DNA of 64,000 nucleotides from Buxus sempervirens (lineage: Eukaryota > Streptophyta > Magnoliopsida > Buxales > Buxaceae): assembly GCA_947561395.2 (NCBI GenBank), contig OX387185.1:17634366-17698365 (forward strand). Direction: 5' to 3'. The notes under the pieces are model-generated. The model saw nothing but the letters and a program-made list of their open reading frames with translations. It made no database searches and was not told the origin of the DNA. Below, one piece after another: positions 1 to 12,667 of this stretch; within the stretch, counting starts at the first letter, position 1; each line of letters opens with the position of its first letter. The translations under genes were made by a program, and so were the position numbers.

Positions 1-2351
1 GCAAAACCGGCACCCGACCCGAACCCGTTTCGCTACTGTAACAACCCGAATTCAGTTCAAAAACCAAATCCGAGGTGTTACTGGCCCATATCAAATAATC
101 ATCAAGAATATACCAAACTAAAGAAATAAGAAATCCATTCAATTAAGTAACTATCAGAGTGCGGAACATGTATGTGTGGAAGTATAGTCTAAAATCCTCA
201 AACAACTAATATAGTTAACCATCAAAATCAATCATTAAGTCTGGTAAAATAAAAGGTCACTAATCTCTTATTTCTCTAATACATCAAACCCAATTAAAAT
301 AGAATAATCTGATAAAGTAACTAAATCCATGACAATCCACAACCTCAGACAATATCCGGGTAAAAGTAATCCTCCGGTGAATAATCAGCTATCTCTCCCT
401 GGAAATCAATACTATGATCCCCCTCTCGCGTATCAGCTGAAAAATGAAATAAAAGTAGGGTGAGATACGAATATCCCAGTAGGTAACACATGCATGTTTA
501 AACAGTTCATATAAGTAAAATAACAGTTCATGCACGATTAAGCAATATCGACTAAGCAGGCTCGTATAATCATTCATATCAATCATGAATACAAAAACAG
601 TATAGTTACACAGTTCTAAATATGATTTTCAGCAAGTTCTATTATAGGAATCCAATATCAGAATCAATAACATAATCCATACTTTGCTAGGATGCACTAA
701 ACAGTCACATCCGACTAATATCTCAATTACATGCCTCCAGCATGTATACAATAGTAACAACATGTGTTTATGATTTTAGTGTCATTTTAGGACTCACAAA
801 GATAGATAAACCTTTTGAGATGACTCTCGACCAATCGCTATACCACCGTGTGGCTTAGGAGCAATGCTACTAATGATACTTAAGTCCTATGCAGCGCAGC
901 TTAGACAAGAGCCGTAGTCACTGACTTATTGCACACGTACCCATAAGAGTTGGCATGTACCACCAGCATGTAGCACCAGAATCAATACATGGAGATGGTC
1001 GCTTATCCACATGTACAGTGAATCACCAGCGGCTCACCGGGGTGTCCCTCCAGACATAGGACCTTCCCAAACAAACTAACTTGCAAAGGAAGCTCGCTCG
1101 CACAAGGGAGAAACTGAACCCAACTGAAATATCTCTTAGCTATCTAGCCACAACTATGGATCCATAACTAGCTATGCCCACTAGACTCTAAAAATTCCCT
1201 AAAATATAATATTTCTATAAGGGTTGGTGCCTAGCGGCATATAAAGGTTAAATCTGTCATTTACTTCAATATTCGGGGTTAACTGAGTTGAACTTATGAT
1301 CTGAATTCTCTTTATGTAATTATCTGAGTTATAGTGTAGTTTAGAGATGTTCTAGTAATCAATTAATAGTCAAGTTTTCCAAAAACTAGATTTCACAATT
1401 ACGTTCAAAGTTTGGCAACTAATGTCCTAAATATCTTCCTAATTTATTTTTTTGTAAAACAAGAAGTTTGATAATTTATTTTGGTCTTAAAACATCTTAA
1501 TTAATCATTAAAATTGACTAAAAATAGTTTGGAATTTAATCAGGGTTTGAAATTATGAAATTTCTGCACAGAATGCCTAGGATCGCCCCGGCGGTCTAAG
1601 GTCAGCGGTAGTTGATTTTAGATCGCTAATGATAAGTCGTCTTGCGATCTCAGGCGGTCTAAATTTTTACACTTGCGCCTAAGAGTGCCGAGGATCGCCG
1701 AGCACAGTCGAGGTCGGCAGTCCCTAAAAAACGTTCAGAAACAATGTAAAAGTATAATTTTTCACGTCCAAGATCATTCTAACATACATATAATATTGTT
1801 ATAAAACTAAATACATGAATATAACATACAAAAACATGCTTTGGAGATTAAACGAACGTAAATCCAAAAACAAACAGAAACCGGTGTCACCTACCACTGT
1901 TTACAATTGTTTCTTCTCCTCTTCTCTGAACAATGACTAGAACAAGATGAGACACTCCCTAGAAGAATGAAAAACGAGCAACACCCTCTCCCTTTTCCTT
2001 CTTCTTCTTCTTCTCCTTTGATTGCTCACGGCTTGTCTCTTGCGGCTGTAGAATACGCGCAAGTATTCTAAACGTATAGAATTAGGTTATTAAACTATTA
2101 TATATATCCCTTGATCCCACGTAGCTCACATGCATTAGACTCCATACACACGCCCAATCATATCTCTTAAAAATTAAGGTGTTAATCATACTTTGATATC
2201 TCATGATCGGACGGTTGGATCTGCGTCCAACTCTGGATCTCCACTAATTATATCATCCCCTACATTAATAAAATATTTCCATCAATTAAAATTTCCAAAG
2301 ATATTATTTGTTAATTTATTTTATTATTTAAGGAAAATTCGGGGTTTTACA
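1..2351 (+). mobile_element. Solo-type LTR (LTR-1), left end outside window
   Basis: A non-coding AT-rich block ending in GGGGTTTTACA, the same right end as the other large LTRs here (12667, 21101, 46703). It holds the shared core at 459-496 (GAGATACGAATATCCCAGT, then ACATGCATG), found in all four sister LTRs about 250-490 bp from their starts. A GC-richer patch with repeated GATCGC/GGCGGTCTAA words lies at 1575-1725, and a hairpin with arms TACATGC/GCATGTA is at 728-746. The expected TGTAAC left end is not seen with a matching target duplication, so it probably lies just before base 1; the TSD should be GCCAG (2352-2356). It interrupts the PMD pseudogene that resumes at 2352. No reading frame inside is credible. 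Lineage is unproven; a Tekay/Del-like Ty3/gypsy element is my guess from the TGTAAC...TTACA ends and length. Confidence 0.7.
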
Positions 2352-3861
2352 GCCAGCTTCACCAGATTTCTTGGAGGTTGCAGTTCGTCCTTCCGCCGGG
2401 AGCTGGGTCTATTTGGTTTTGGCCACTTCATCACCATCCCCGCCATGCGTTTGGATTGAGCATTGATCACGACGATGCTCAAGAGATTTTTCCCAGAGAC
2501 ATTGAGCTTCCATTTCCTCGATATAGAGATCGGGATTCGGCCGTCAGACTTTACACTTATTACTGGGATCGGGATGTCTGGAGATATCATCCCCGAGATG
2601 GTGAGGTCGGATTATGTTGAGATTGTCGCTCTTCTTGGATATGAGGCGGTGCCTCCGGAGGCCTGGGATGGAGGGAGGCCTAAATTATCTCTGACTTGGT
2701 TGAGAGATGCCTTCCGAGAGAGGGAGTTTAGTTAGATTGCTATAGGCCATGTGAGCTTCCCTGTTGCGTTCCGCTTCGTATTCCTATATATGATGGGTAC
2801 TTGCTTTTGCCTAGAGGATACGACTTCTACTAGCCCTCACTTTTTGAGTTTGTAGAGGGATCTGTAGGGAGTGAGGAGGTATGCTTGGGGTCCGCTGATC
2901 TTTGGCACCATCTTGGCTGGTTTGCGCCGAGTCTCCAGAGGCCTTTCTACCTCCCGAGGTGCCGGAGTTGGATGCAGGTTTTTCTAGCCCTTCTTGCAGG
3001 TGAAGTACATATCTCTCTTTTCTTTTTTTGTCTTTTTTTCTTTTTCATTCTTCTGACCTTCTTTGCTTTCTCTGCAGTTTTTTGCAAGGGTGTATATAGC
3101 CTACTTCCGTCCCACCTCTACGCTGCCAGAGGAGACATTTCCGATGGCTTGTAGATGGAGTCTTGTGGAGCCCGACTCTAAGAATAATCGACTTAGGTCG
3201 GCTCGGGCTCATCTGGATCAGCTTTACAAGACCGAGATATGCATTCTTCAGTTTTCTCTTTCTCCTTGTTTTTTCCTAAATCATATGCATAACATCCTTT
3301 TTTTTTGTTCTTTCAGCTGTCTGTGCCTCGGTTCGAGGACATTCCCGAGGGTCTCGCCTTGCAGGCGATTACGGATGATGCATTTGCCCCTGACCCGAGG
3401 CGTCAGTGACACCAGTTTTTTTATTGGTCAGTTGGGTAGCATCTGGTATCTGGGCGAGCGCTTCTACTATCAGCATACTAGCGAGCCTCAGATCGCTACC
3501 CTTCGTGTGGATACTATCCCTTCTTTTCCTCCTGGGCCTGTTGATCCCGCTCAGTTCCTAGAGTGGACGGAGGCGGATACACTGTTGGTGGAGGGTGACT
3601 ATGATGCTTGGTTTAGGCAGGCTTCAATTGGGTGCCTCATGCCACCCATGCCTGTCCGAGGAGGAGTCACAGAGATTGGAGGGGTAGTGATTAGAGCCTA
3701 TGACACCACGGTATGCTCTTTCTTCCTTTGATTTTCATTTCTTATCTTCACTTTGGTTTTGACATCTTCTCTTTTGTTTCAGGAGGCTCAGATGGCAGAG
3801 GTCCAGGCTTGCTATACTGATTTAGAGCGTCAGCGAGATGCTGCTATTGCTGAGCAGGACA
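2352..3861 (+). pseudogene. Plant mobile domain (PMD)-type pseudogene, part 1
   Basis: Translated pieces match the N-terminal half of the plant mobile domain (aminotransferase-like/MAIN family, PF10536): RLD-x-ALITTMLKRFF then ETLSFHF at 2450-2520, then DFTLITGI and GGRPKLSLTWLRDAF near 2550-2715, which is the family pattern of a TFHFP-GE strand, a DF..ITGL helix and a PMD SLxWLR motif. Three likely introns are visible from GT...AG borders and Py tracts: about 3000-3077, about 3230-3316 and 3710-3782. After the last one a short coiled-coil-like stretch (about 3783-3861) begins. An in-frame TGA lies at about 2458, and further stops break the exons after 2735. The 5' exon(s) are cut off by LTR-1. 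PMD proteins are nuclear and linked to silencing in Arabidopsis, but many copies ride inside transposons, so this may be a captured accessory ORF and not a host gene. Confidence 0.55.
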
Positions 3862-6576
3862 TGTGAAACCCCGTTCCAATATCCCTAGCATACCATAACT
3901 AGTGAACTTGATGTGTAGGTGAAGTTGGATAAGCTCAAGCCTGAAGCCAGTCAAAGTAGCTAAGTCCCGGCTAGGAAGTGCCTATTGAGGTGAGCAACTT
4001 CTGTTGGTTAAATGAAATTCCCTAAGTGAGATAAAATATGCGAAGTGTTGAGTGGCATTGTGCAATGAAGGAAGTGAGTGGCAAGCTTGTAAATCTAGAG
4101 TTTGGTGGAGAAGTCACTTAAGTGGGAAGAATAGCCCCAAAAGATCCATACGACCAAACCCTTGCTTGAACCCTTTCTTCCTCTCTTCTCTCTCCCACTC
4201 TCATCTTCTTCATCTCCTCCTTCTCTTCATCAATCCCCCATTTTCATTCCCCATCCCTTTCCAACTCATTGGATGTGTTGTTGGCAAGAAAAGGAAAGGA
4301 AGAAACCAAGAAAAGTGATTTTCGTGTGGGTGCTTTGGTGGAAGTTTTGTGAGGAATCAACCAAGAAGCAAGCAAGGAGCTGTTTGTGGGCTGATTTGGA
4401 GGCTAGGAAACTTGCTTGAGAGTTTACAAGAGGTAAACAACACCACCCCAACCTTGTTTTCAATTTTCGGCCAAAAATCGCATGTTAGATGAATGTTAGG
4501 GTTGTGATGTGAAAACGAGTTCTAGGGCCAATAGGAGAGTTTTCTTTGAGGGGTTTTGTTGGTTGTAGTTTTCTACACATTCTAGGAGTGATTTTGAGCC
4601 CAAAAACAGCTAGAGCAAGTTAGATTTGAGAAAGATCGAAATCCCCAAAAGTTCGGATTTCACAAACTGTTAGGAATGCCCAGCCGCTGGAGCAGCCACT
4701 CGAGCGGGCATCGGGCGGTAGTTTTAGGTAGCTTCAGGTAGAGTTTTAAGGCATGGCCGCTCGAGCGATTGTTCTAGCGATTTGTTTAACAAAAGAACCC
4801 GAGAGCTATTTCTTGGCCACTCGAAGCAGGCTTGAGCGACCTATCGAGCGCCCCTACCAGATTTTCCTAAATTTACACTTTTTATTCAAATCCAACCTAT
4901 GTATAAGTGAGAGTTAGGTGTCTAGGAGGTGTTCCAACTGGAAGTAGCTTAAAATTCCAAATAACAAATATTTTGGGTACGTTTTGCCCAAGAAGGTCTT
5001 AGAGTTTTTGTCCCAGGTTACTATAGAAATAGGATAACTAGATTTCACCACCTAAAGCACTTTCCAAATAACCCTTAGAAGTAGAAGTCAAGAGCCAAAA
5101 CCAAGTTGTACAAGTACCGAAGGAGGTGAGGCATAGGTTGCCCAAATCGAGTCATGAAATATAGAATTTCTAAAAAACCAAACCTTTACCATTGATTATC
5201 AATATGAGTACACCACTCATGACCAGGTGGGCTTCAGCCTGGTATCATACACATAGTATGAAGGGTATTGGACCTGTGTTGCACCTAACATGAGTCGCAC
5301 GATAATGATGGCATTGGCCCGTATTACATTTGCACCACCTCAAGGGCTTTGGCCCGTCACTTGTAATATGAGATGAAAGGACAGTGGCCCATGATCATTA
5401 ATTATAAATGAGAGGGTAGTGGACCCAATGACATTGAGTTATAATGAGCAGAGGGCAGTGGCCCAAGATTGACTCAGGTAAGGCCATGGGATACCCTTGA
5501 GTATTTTCCATGCAAGAAGGCATGTGGTATTGATCATGAGTAATTGACTAGTAAGTCTTGGTGGGTTGTTGAGCGGTTCATCTCAGTTGGAGTAGTGGAC
5601 CCTTGTTCCTCCCAACTTGGAGATAGAGAACTAGCAGCCTCCACTCAAGCTTGGATATTGATGTGTTATTATTCCGCACTTGGTTGTTATAATTGTTATG
5701 AAATTGTTAAATGAACACATCCGCATAATGAACCTTAAGGTATGGATCCAAAGTCTTAAATGGGAATGTTTGTATATATATGCCATGGCTAGTTGTTACT
5801 GTTACTATTACTGCTCTATTGTGATATCATCCCGGCACCAGCATCATCGGTGGCCGATGCCCACTTGCTACGGGGAATTGGCAGTGGATGCCTGTACGTC
5901 AAGGGGAATCGGCGTAGATGCCTAGCCACCACGTGGAATCGGTGACGCTAGATGAGGCCATGTGTAATATATATAAACATCCTAGATAACAAGTGATAAG
6001 TTGAATACATGATTGCTATTAAATGGATTATCTGTGCACTAAGGCACATGCATGCACTGTTGTATGTCACATGAGATGCCATGGGTTTTGTAGTATTAGA
6101 TATACCCACATGTCATGGTTTATCGAGAGATATTTGCATAAACTGTGTTTTCACCGAATCATGCATGTGTTGCTTACTGAGACATTCGTCTCACAGTTGT
6201 TTTCTATCTTATTTTTTAGATCCATCAACGTCCGGTGTGAAGGACCGGGCTGGGGATAGAGGCAAGGAAAAAGCCATCGGGTATAGAGAGGGAGACCACT
6301 ATAGGCCTTAGGATTTCTTTTTGTTATATTTGTATAGTTTTGAATTGTAACCCCATACATTGAGAGGAGTGACTAGTCACCCAATATTTTGTAACTAAAC
6401 ACTCATGTTTTATTTCCTTTTGAATAGTTATATATGATCACACTTTTGATTTGCACATGTACTTGTATAGAAAAAGTTTTAAATCCTTCGTGTTTTGTTA
6501 AGAGTAAATGGCCCACGTGCCACGGTCTGGAACGGGTTGTGCCTTGGAGGGGTAGACTTTGTTCTGGGTCGTGATA
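3862..6576 (-). mobile_element. Inverted solo LTR (LTR-2i)
   Basis: The ends are TGTGAAACCCC at 3862 and GGGTCGTGATA at 6576, flanked by a perfect 5-bp duplication GGACA (3857-3861, 6577-6581). The reverse complement of the shared LTR core (CATGCATG next to a GAGACGAATGTCTCAG-like run) lies at 6160-6194, which shows the element is inverted relative to LTR-1. No pol or gag domain is present, so it reads as a solo LTR of 2.7 kb. A GC-richer repeated patch (CTCGAGCG words) lies at 4680-4860. Tandem hairpin units lie at 5222-5465: GGGC/GCCC and GGGT/ACCC stems around AGTG- or TTTG-like loops. The insertion splits the PMD pseudogene within its coiled-coil exon. Confidence 0.8.
5222..5465 (-). repeat. 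Degenerate tandem hairpin units inside LTR-2i
   Basis: Loosely spaced units of about 45 bp each contain a small hairpin. Examples: ACCAGG/CCTGGT arms (5222-5243), GGGC-TTTG-GCCC (5344-5355), GGGT-AGTGG-ACCC (5414-5426) and GGGC-AGTG-GCCC (5453-5464). The fourth stem pair changes between C-G and T-A while pairing is kept. Confidence 0.6.
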
Positions 6577-7230
6577 GGACACCCTCCTCATTACTATTGC
6601 CTATCTTATAGTGTAGCTCACCAGGGCACAGGGCCATGCGGGTCCATCTTATACACAGGACCAGGCGGGTCCATTTCATGTTCAGGTTGATTCTTCTCTT
6701 CTTTCAATTTCTGCTTCTTGTATTTGCTTGTTCTGTTCTGATTAGAATTCTTTTTCTTATTTTCAGGATGACACGCTTGGTCCTTCCTCCCGCTCTTCAC
6801 CTTATTTTACACACCCTAGCGGCGAGGTATTTTTAGTGTCACTGATGAAGCTTGTGACCTCTCCTCGAGCCATAGAGGTGCCAGCAGCAGAGCCGGAGAT
6901 AGAGGTTGGCATTGCATTTGACGTTGCTCCTATTGCCGAGGACATTCCAGAGTCTGCCCCCGCACCAGAGACCGCTCCAGATGCGCTTACTGAGATGGAT
7001 GTTGAGATGGAGTTTGCCGAGGAGACTGCTGTGATAGAGGGGGTGCCTACCGAGCCGGTGGTGGACCTGAGGCCTGATGTCGATGCTCCTGAGGCGTCTG
7101 TTCCTACTTCCGAGCCTATGGCTAGTGGGAGTGGGAGTGCAGAGCTTGCCACCGAGCCTGCGATTGAGTCCGTCCCTGCAGACCCTAATGCGAAGCCTGC
7201 CAAAGATGTGGATACTCCAGGGTCTACATC
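6577..7230 (+). pseudogene. PMD-type pseudogene, part 2 (acidic tail)
   Basis: The sequence continues the gene interrupted at 3861. A stop-containing stretch (6582-6685) is followed by a likely intron ending in TTTTCAG near 6767. An open frame from about 6836 then encodes a highly acidic, Pro/Ala/Thr-rich, disordered tail with repeated E-P-x-x-E and A-P-E-T words. The tail runs straight into the LTR at 7231. It resembles the low-complexity C-terminal tails of transposon-borne PMD genes. It is not translatable as part of the original gene because of the upstream breaks. Confidence 0.45.
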
Positions 7231-7720
7231 TGTAACGCCCCGGATCCGAGTACGTAGAGAAAACCATAACTCGGCTCCGGAGGTTAATAAATAATACAGG
7301 ATCGCTATATCAGAGTGAAGGAACAACATGAATTCAACAACTATTAAATCAGAGAGCGCTACAATATCAAAACTAAAAATAACAACTACCGAAAAACAAC
7401 TCTAACCTCACATACTCCAGCAATTACCCGCGATATCGTCTTCTCTAGGAACAACTGAAAACAAAACGAAACAATACGAGATGAGATACGAATATCCCTG
7501 CGAGTAGCACATGCATGCAGAAATAGTTATCTCATTTCCAAATATGCCGCGGATAATACATGATCACAATTAACCAGATAGATAATCCAAAATTAGAGTA
7601 ATCTCGATAACACCGTTAAACAATGTAAATCAACACTAACAATCCATTACAATATGGTCAATATCATGTATCTTGCTTAAGTTGGTTAACCGACATGCCC
7701 AGGTGACATCCACACCTCCA

Positions 7721-7850
7721 TGTACACAGTTCCGGCCTACTCAGGGTATCGGAACTCTGAAATGACGGCTTACTCAGGGTATTGTCATCCAATGCCGGCC
7801 TACTCCGGGTATCGGCATTGACAACCAGGCCTATTCAGGGTATCTGGCTG
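7721..7850 (+). repeat. Four tandem constant-loop hairpins in LTR-2
   Basis: Each unit has a 15-nt loop close to GCCTACTCAGGGTAT, flanked by arms that differ from unit to unit but pair: AGTTCCG/CGGAACT (7728-7756), ATGACG/TGTCAT (7762-7788, one G-U), CAATGCCG/CGGCATTG (7790-7820) and CCAG/CTGG (7825-7847). The homologous array in LTR-4 is at 44950-45080. Confidence 0.85.
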
Positions 7851-9315
7851 CTCTACACCGGTCATGGCAACACATAAGGCCATGCCATTACCCCCAACAA
7901 AGCTAAAACATTGCATTACTAAGCTTAGACATGGATCCAGGACAAGCTAAACCAGTAGCAATCTCAATTTCAACATTTTCAATATAACCGATAAAATAGC
8001 ATGTAAATCCAACGTATAACATAATGACGATTAAACATCGAGGTTGTTTATCATGGGTCACTAAGGACCACATTACTCCCCTATGGAGTTCCCACATTTC
8101 AATGTCATCAAAATCCGAGAATAACTCAATAACTAAATAATTCATTCATGAAATCATTCCGCATATTAAAATCTCTTCAATGCATCTTTTAAGTAACTTC
8201 AGAAATAAGAAGTAATATAAACATTCTAGTTTCAGATATCATACACTTGAGTACCACAATTTAATTCAAAACAGCACTATGCTTTGAAGTAAAACAGAAA
8301 CTAATATCACAGTACTTTGAATATAGCAATTAATCCAATCAGATCCAAGTTCTTTGAAAAAGGAAAACCCACTCAGGGGAAATCTGATTCATAGCGGTAA
8401 CTTAGAAAATTTGGATACAAGATACTTGATTCGAACAGTAAAAAGTATGCAAAGAAAACCTTAAGCATGAAGAGGAACTCCCATACTATCATTCTCCTTG
8501 ACACTTAGTTCACTTTATGTAACTTCTCTCTTTTATAATTATCTAATTATGGATAGTTAAAACTAATCTACTACAGAGAACCTATGATTTGTAATTAATT
8601 CACTTGAAGGCAGCATCAGAAATTTATTTTTCAAGAGTTATTTGCTAAGGAGTTAGCTGCCTCCTTATGTAGACAATTATCTCCTCCTCGAATCTCAAAT
8701 CATCCTCTTAACTCTTCCCAATTATAGTGGTATAACTTTCTCAACTAAAATCTGAACCCTTCATTGCTATTCTCTATTTAAATTCTCATAGGTCAGATGT
8801 TTTTAGATTTTAAATACTGAAATATAACTTCATTGATTCAACAGTACACTTCTTAAAGTTGCTGAATTCAACAATGACCTTTCCACCTACATTTGAACTC
8901 TTCCAAATTTTACTTATAGGGATTACTTATCTCCTGATTACATTAAGCTACTGCTAACAACTATTAGGGACTCCAAGAACCAGTTTTAGACTTTTAAACA
9001 AAAGGATATAATGTGTTTTGAATTAGCCGCACATGGCTATTAAAAGTGTATGGGTTGCTTCAACAATTATTAAAGTCAATTCTTTTGTAATTTAATGTCA
9101 TAAATCTTTAGTTTCTAATCCCATCATCATATTGGTAACATCTGTTCTTAAACTCCTAAGTAAGTTGTAACCATTTAGACCAAGGAAATTAGTCTCTAAT
9201 AAAATAGCCGCCCAAGACCTTTTGTAGTTGCTGATTTCCACAATCAATTCTTAAATTGAAATTTTTGACTCTTTCAATTTATGGTGGTATGGATTTCTCA
9301 ACTAGAATCCCTACT

Positions 9316-10745
9316 TTTGAGACATGGAAAAAATCAATTTAATGACTTCCTAATCATCACACGGGATTGGTTAAAAACACAGAGTCGCCACCATTCTATT
9401 TAGGTGTGAATGGACACCAAAATATCAAATAATCACAAAAAGGCAAATTTAGGGTAAAAATAACCCTATTAAAAAAACAACTAGAGATGGGTAAGGGGAT
9501 TAGGTTATGAACAGGGGAAGGTGTTAGGCACCCCTATTCATCCACACAAGGTGGTTGCCAAGTATTGTTCATGTTTTTCAAAGGAAAAAGGGCTTACTAC
9601 AAAAATCATAAAAAAGACAAAAATGTATGGTTTTTTTCATACGAATAGCCTGATTGATTCAGAACTTTCAAATATGATCATACCATTCCTAGGGTTTCAT
9701 GATTAAAATAAAATTGAGATAAAAATCAGATAAAATCAATCTAAAGTGAAAACTTCAAAAATCTGGCTTCAAGTTAAATTCTGAAAATCTAGAAAAATAT
9801 GAGTTTTATAAAATATTGCAAAATTGAACTTGAACAGTCCAGGACATAGATATAGCCCATATTTCACATTAGATCAAGAAATCAAAACCAAAAATACCCA
9901 CGTTGATGAAGAACATCAAAAGGGGAGAACTTAGATCGTAGGGTCTTCTCTCAAAAGTGAAAAAGGACTCAAAAACCACATCATGAAACCCTAGAAGCTA
10001 CTTTCAGGCTTCTGAATCCAGATCTATCATATAGATCATGATAGATCCAGGATCTTAGCCTAATATCACAAAAATAAGAAAACAGTGCTGTCAGTGCAAA
10101 AGTGGTGAAAATCTCAATTTTAGGAGAAAAAGAGGATTTCATGCTATAAATATCATAAACATCATAGATTCATAGGATTCATTCAGATTCAATCACTAGA
10201 TCATTAAAACATTAGCAGGATATCCAAAGCAGCCATATCTCACAAATTAGAGCACATGGGGGTCTACCCTACAGATCCACCTGTTCTCTTTTCCCCTAGC
10301 TCTCTCTTCACGTTTTACAGCTAGAGAGGATTCTTGAGGTACTTAGAGATAGGTTTGGGTATACAATCACAATTAAAGGCTTTATTCTAAAAGAAAGGAG
10401 AAAAACAGATATGGGGTTCTATTCTAGGGATCCACCTGTTCCCCTTTCCCCTAGCTCTCTCTTCACGTTTTATGGTTAGAGAGGATTCTTAAGGCTCAGA
10501 AATCGAGCGAGGATCAAATTTGCACAAATCTCCTGTGCCCGTAAATATATTGCGGGCAAGTGGTGCCCGCATTCTCAATACGGGCGCTACATGTCCATAT
10601 ACAAAATTCGGGTGCGACCAGTCTGCATATACAATACGGGCACTGCTTAAATGATTAAATTTCATAAATTTTTGACCTATTTTAAATCCCAATTACATGT
10701 TTTCAATTATTTTCTCATTTTGGTGTGCAATTTGGGATGTCTACA
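9316..10745 (-). mobile_element. Inverted solo LTR of the element-D family
   Basis: The reverse complement matches element D's LTR end to end: the D right end (Y-rich, CATGTCTCA) is at 9316-9330, and the D left end TGTAGACATCCC, reading on the minus strand, is at 10745. The flanking duplication CTACT (9311-9315, 10746-10750) is perfect. At 1430 bp against about 1820 bp for D's LTRs, it lacks the TATA-to-splice-donor segment. The GC-rich CCCGTA/TACGGG dyads are at 10535-10645. It is nested in LTR-2, so it is younger than LTR-2. Confidence 0.85.
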
Positions 10746-12667
10746 CTACTAAACCTTGATGTCCTCTATTTGAGACTCATAGGACAGTTTGTAGACTTCT
10801 AAACATTGAAATTTGACTTCAATGCAAAACAGGCCCACCACCTGCAATTGCTGTTTTGTACAGCACCGTCCAACTTACCATTGACTCTTCCAATTTTAAG
10901 TGTAGGAGCTTCTTGTTTCCCAGTCAAATAAATCGGCTGCCAACTACTATTGAAGACTTTTAGAATTTGCTTTACACATTTTAAACAATATAATATAGAT
11001 TGTGTTAGTTTAGTTGCACATGGCTAGCAAGAAAAAGAGTGGTGCTAACCTCCAGATTTCATGTTTCAATCAGTAATTCAAACTAATCCTATCAGAATTT
11101 AATTATATACATTCTTTGGCTCCTAATCACTTTAATCTAGTGTTAACATCTAGTTAATATTCTTTAAACATGGTTTAGTTAATTTGTCAATATAAATTAA
11201 TTTCTTCTGAACTAGCCACATGAGGCTAGGAAGAAAGAGGGCTGGGCGCCAACTTCCAGATTCACTAATTGATTCAATTTAATTCTTCCACAATTTACTT
11301 GTGCAAAATCTTTAACTCCTAACCTCATTAACCTAATGCTAACCATACATTTAAACTCTTAGAGATGGTTTTTGGCATTTAATCATTAGGAGATTCCTCT
11401 GATATAAGAGTCGCATTTGACTGAAATTTCATGACTGGCGCTAACCTCTACAGGTTGGCGCCAGATCTAATTGTGAACCAGTGCCAACTCGATAAGGTTA
11501 GCACTGGATTGGCGCCAAATATAGTTTATGGTCGACTTGTTGCAGATCCAATTTCTAACATGGCTGGACTGGAATTCTAATGTAATAGCAATTTAATAAT
11601 GGTCCTCCATCTTCTAAAAACTTAAACAAAGGTGTCCATCCTAAAACAGATCAGATTTCATGTTACAAAACTCGGAGATTAACTGGCTCAAGCTTACAGC
11701 TGATCAATCAAATTTTAAAACAATGAGTCCTGAAGAATCTATCAAATGCATCAGCAAAACTTAAAATCATTGCTACTCACAGAGATGATCAGGAAGAAAC
11801 GAAATCTAGAGTCCTCCAATTTCCGCAACTCAGAAACTCATGACTTCTCTCCGGTCGGCAACTGTTTCATCCAATAAAATCAGATCTGATTTGATCTGAG
11901 TTGCTTTCCAATTTTTCTCTCATTGCCAATCACTAAATTAAGATCAGAGACACTTACCTGTGATCTCTCTGATCTGATTGACCTTGGGCGAATACTCCAC
12001 AGCATTTAGATCACATAATTCTCCATTAAATTTCAGCTTCTCCTCCAACTCAGAATTTCTTTATTCTGAGCCGCAATGAGAACTCTGCTCTCAGAACTCT
12101 GACTCCTCTCCTTTCCCCCGATTGGATCACCGCTGCCTCAATGAGCTTCTCCAATCTCCATTCGGCCAAAAACTGTTTCAACCTAGCATCGACCTATTTA
12201 TAGATCAGTTGGCACTCAAACACTTAACAGTTCATGATCCGCCGCTTGCCCCTCTACCAAAGTTCTTTACATGATCACCTCATAACCTTCTGATTAAATA
12301 CCTGCCACCCCACCAAACCTCCTACACTAGCACCTTACCCAAATAGAATAAATTTAAACATATTATTATTAATCATTCCAAATTACTATCATACTCACCA
12401 CTTACCATAATTTATGACCCTCTCCACGTGAACATGTGAAATTTCCAAAAATGCCCCTGGCTCACTACACCACCGAACCACCAACCCAACCAATGAAACT
12501 CAATTAACCAATTTGCCATTTTAATAATTTCTCATATATTAATTTTTGAAATTTTACTGTAAATAATTCCCTTTTCTCTATTTCTAAGATTTTCCATTAA
12601 TTAAACTAATTAACAAACAAAAATAAAAAATCTAATTTTAATGTTATTAAAAATTCGGGATTTTACA

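Larger units (their letters stand above)
7231..12667 (+). mobile_element. Large LTR (LTR-2), about 4.0 kb plus nested insert
   Basis: Starts TGTAACGCCCCGGATCC and ends GGGATTTTACA; flanked by ACATC (7226-7230) and GCATC (12668-12672), a 5-bp duplication with one change. Without the nested inverted solo LTR (9316-10745) it is about 4.0 kb, the same as LTR-3 at 17117. The shared core lies at 7483-7517. Four tandem hairpin units occur at 7721-7850. A GC-richer patch with repeated GGCGCCA/TTGGCGC words lies at 11430-11525. It has no gag or pol domain, so it is a solo LTR. Removing it with one duplication rejoins the PMD tail in frame, so it inserted while that frame was still open. Confidence 0.8.

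Noticed and set aside
38-60. TGTAACAACCC as left end of LTR-1
   Set aside because: The flank GCTAC does not match the right flank GCCAG, so the true left end is probably before the window.
4052-4419. Small + strand open frames
   Set aside because: They lie inside the inverted LTR-2i, are low-complexity, and match no domain.
6802-7329. Long minus-strand open frame
   Set aside because: It is the antisense shadow of the low-complexity PMD acidic tail and runs into the LTR.
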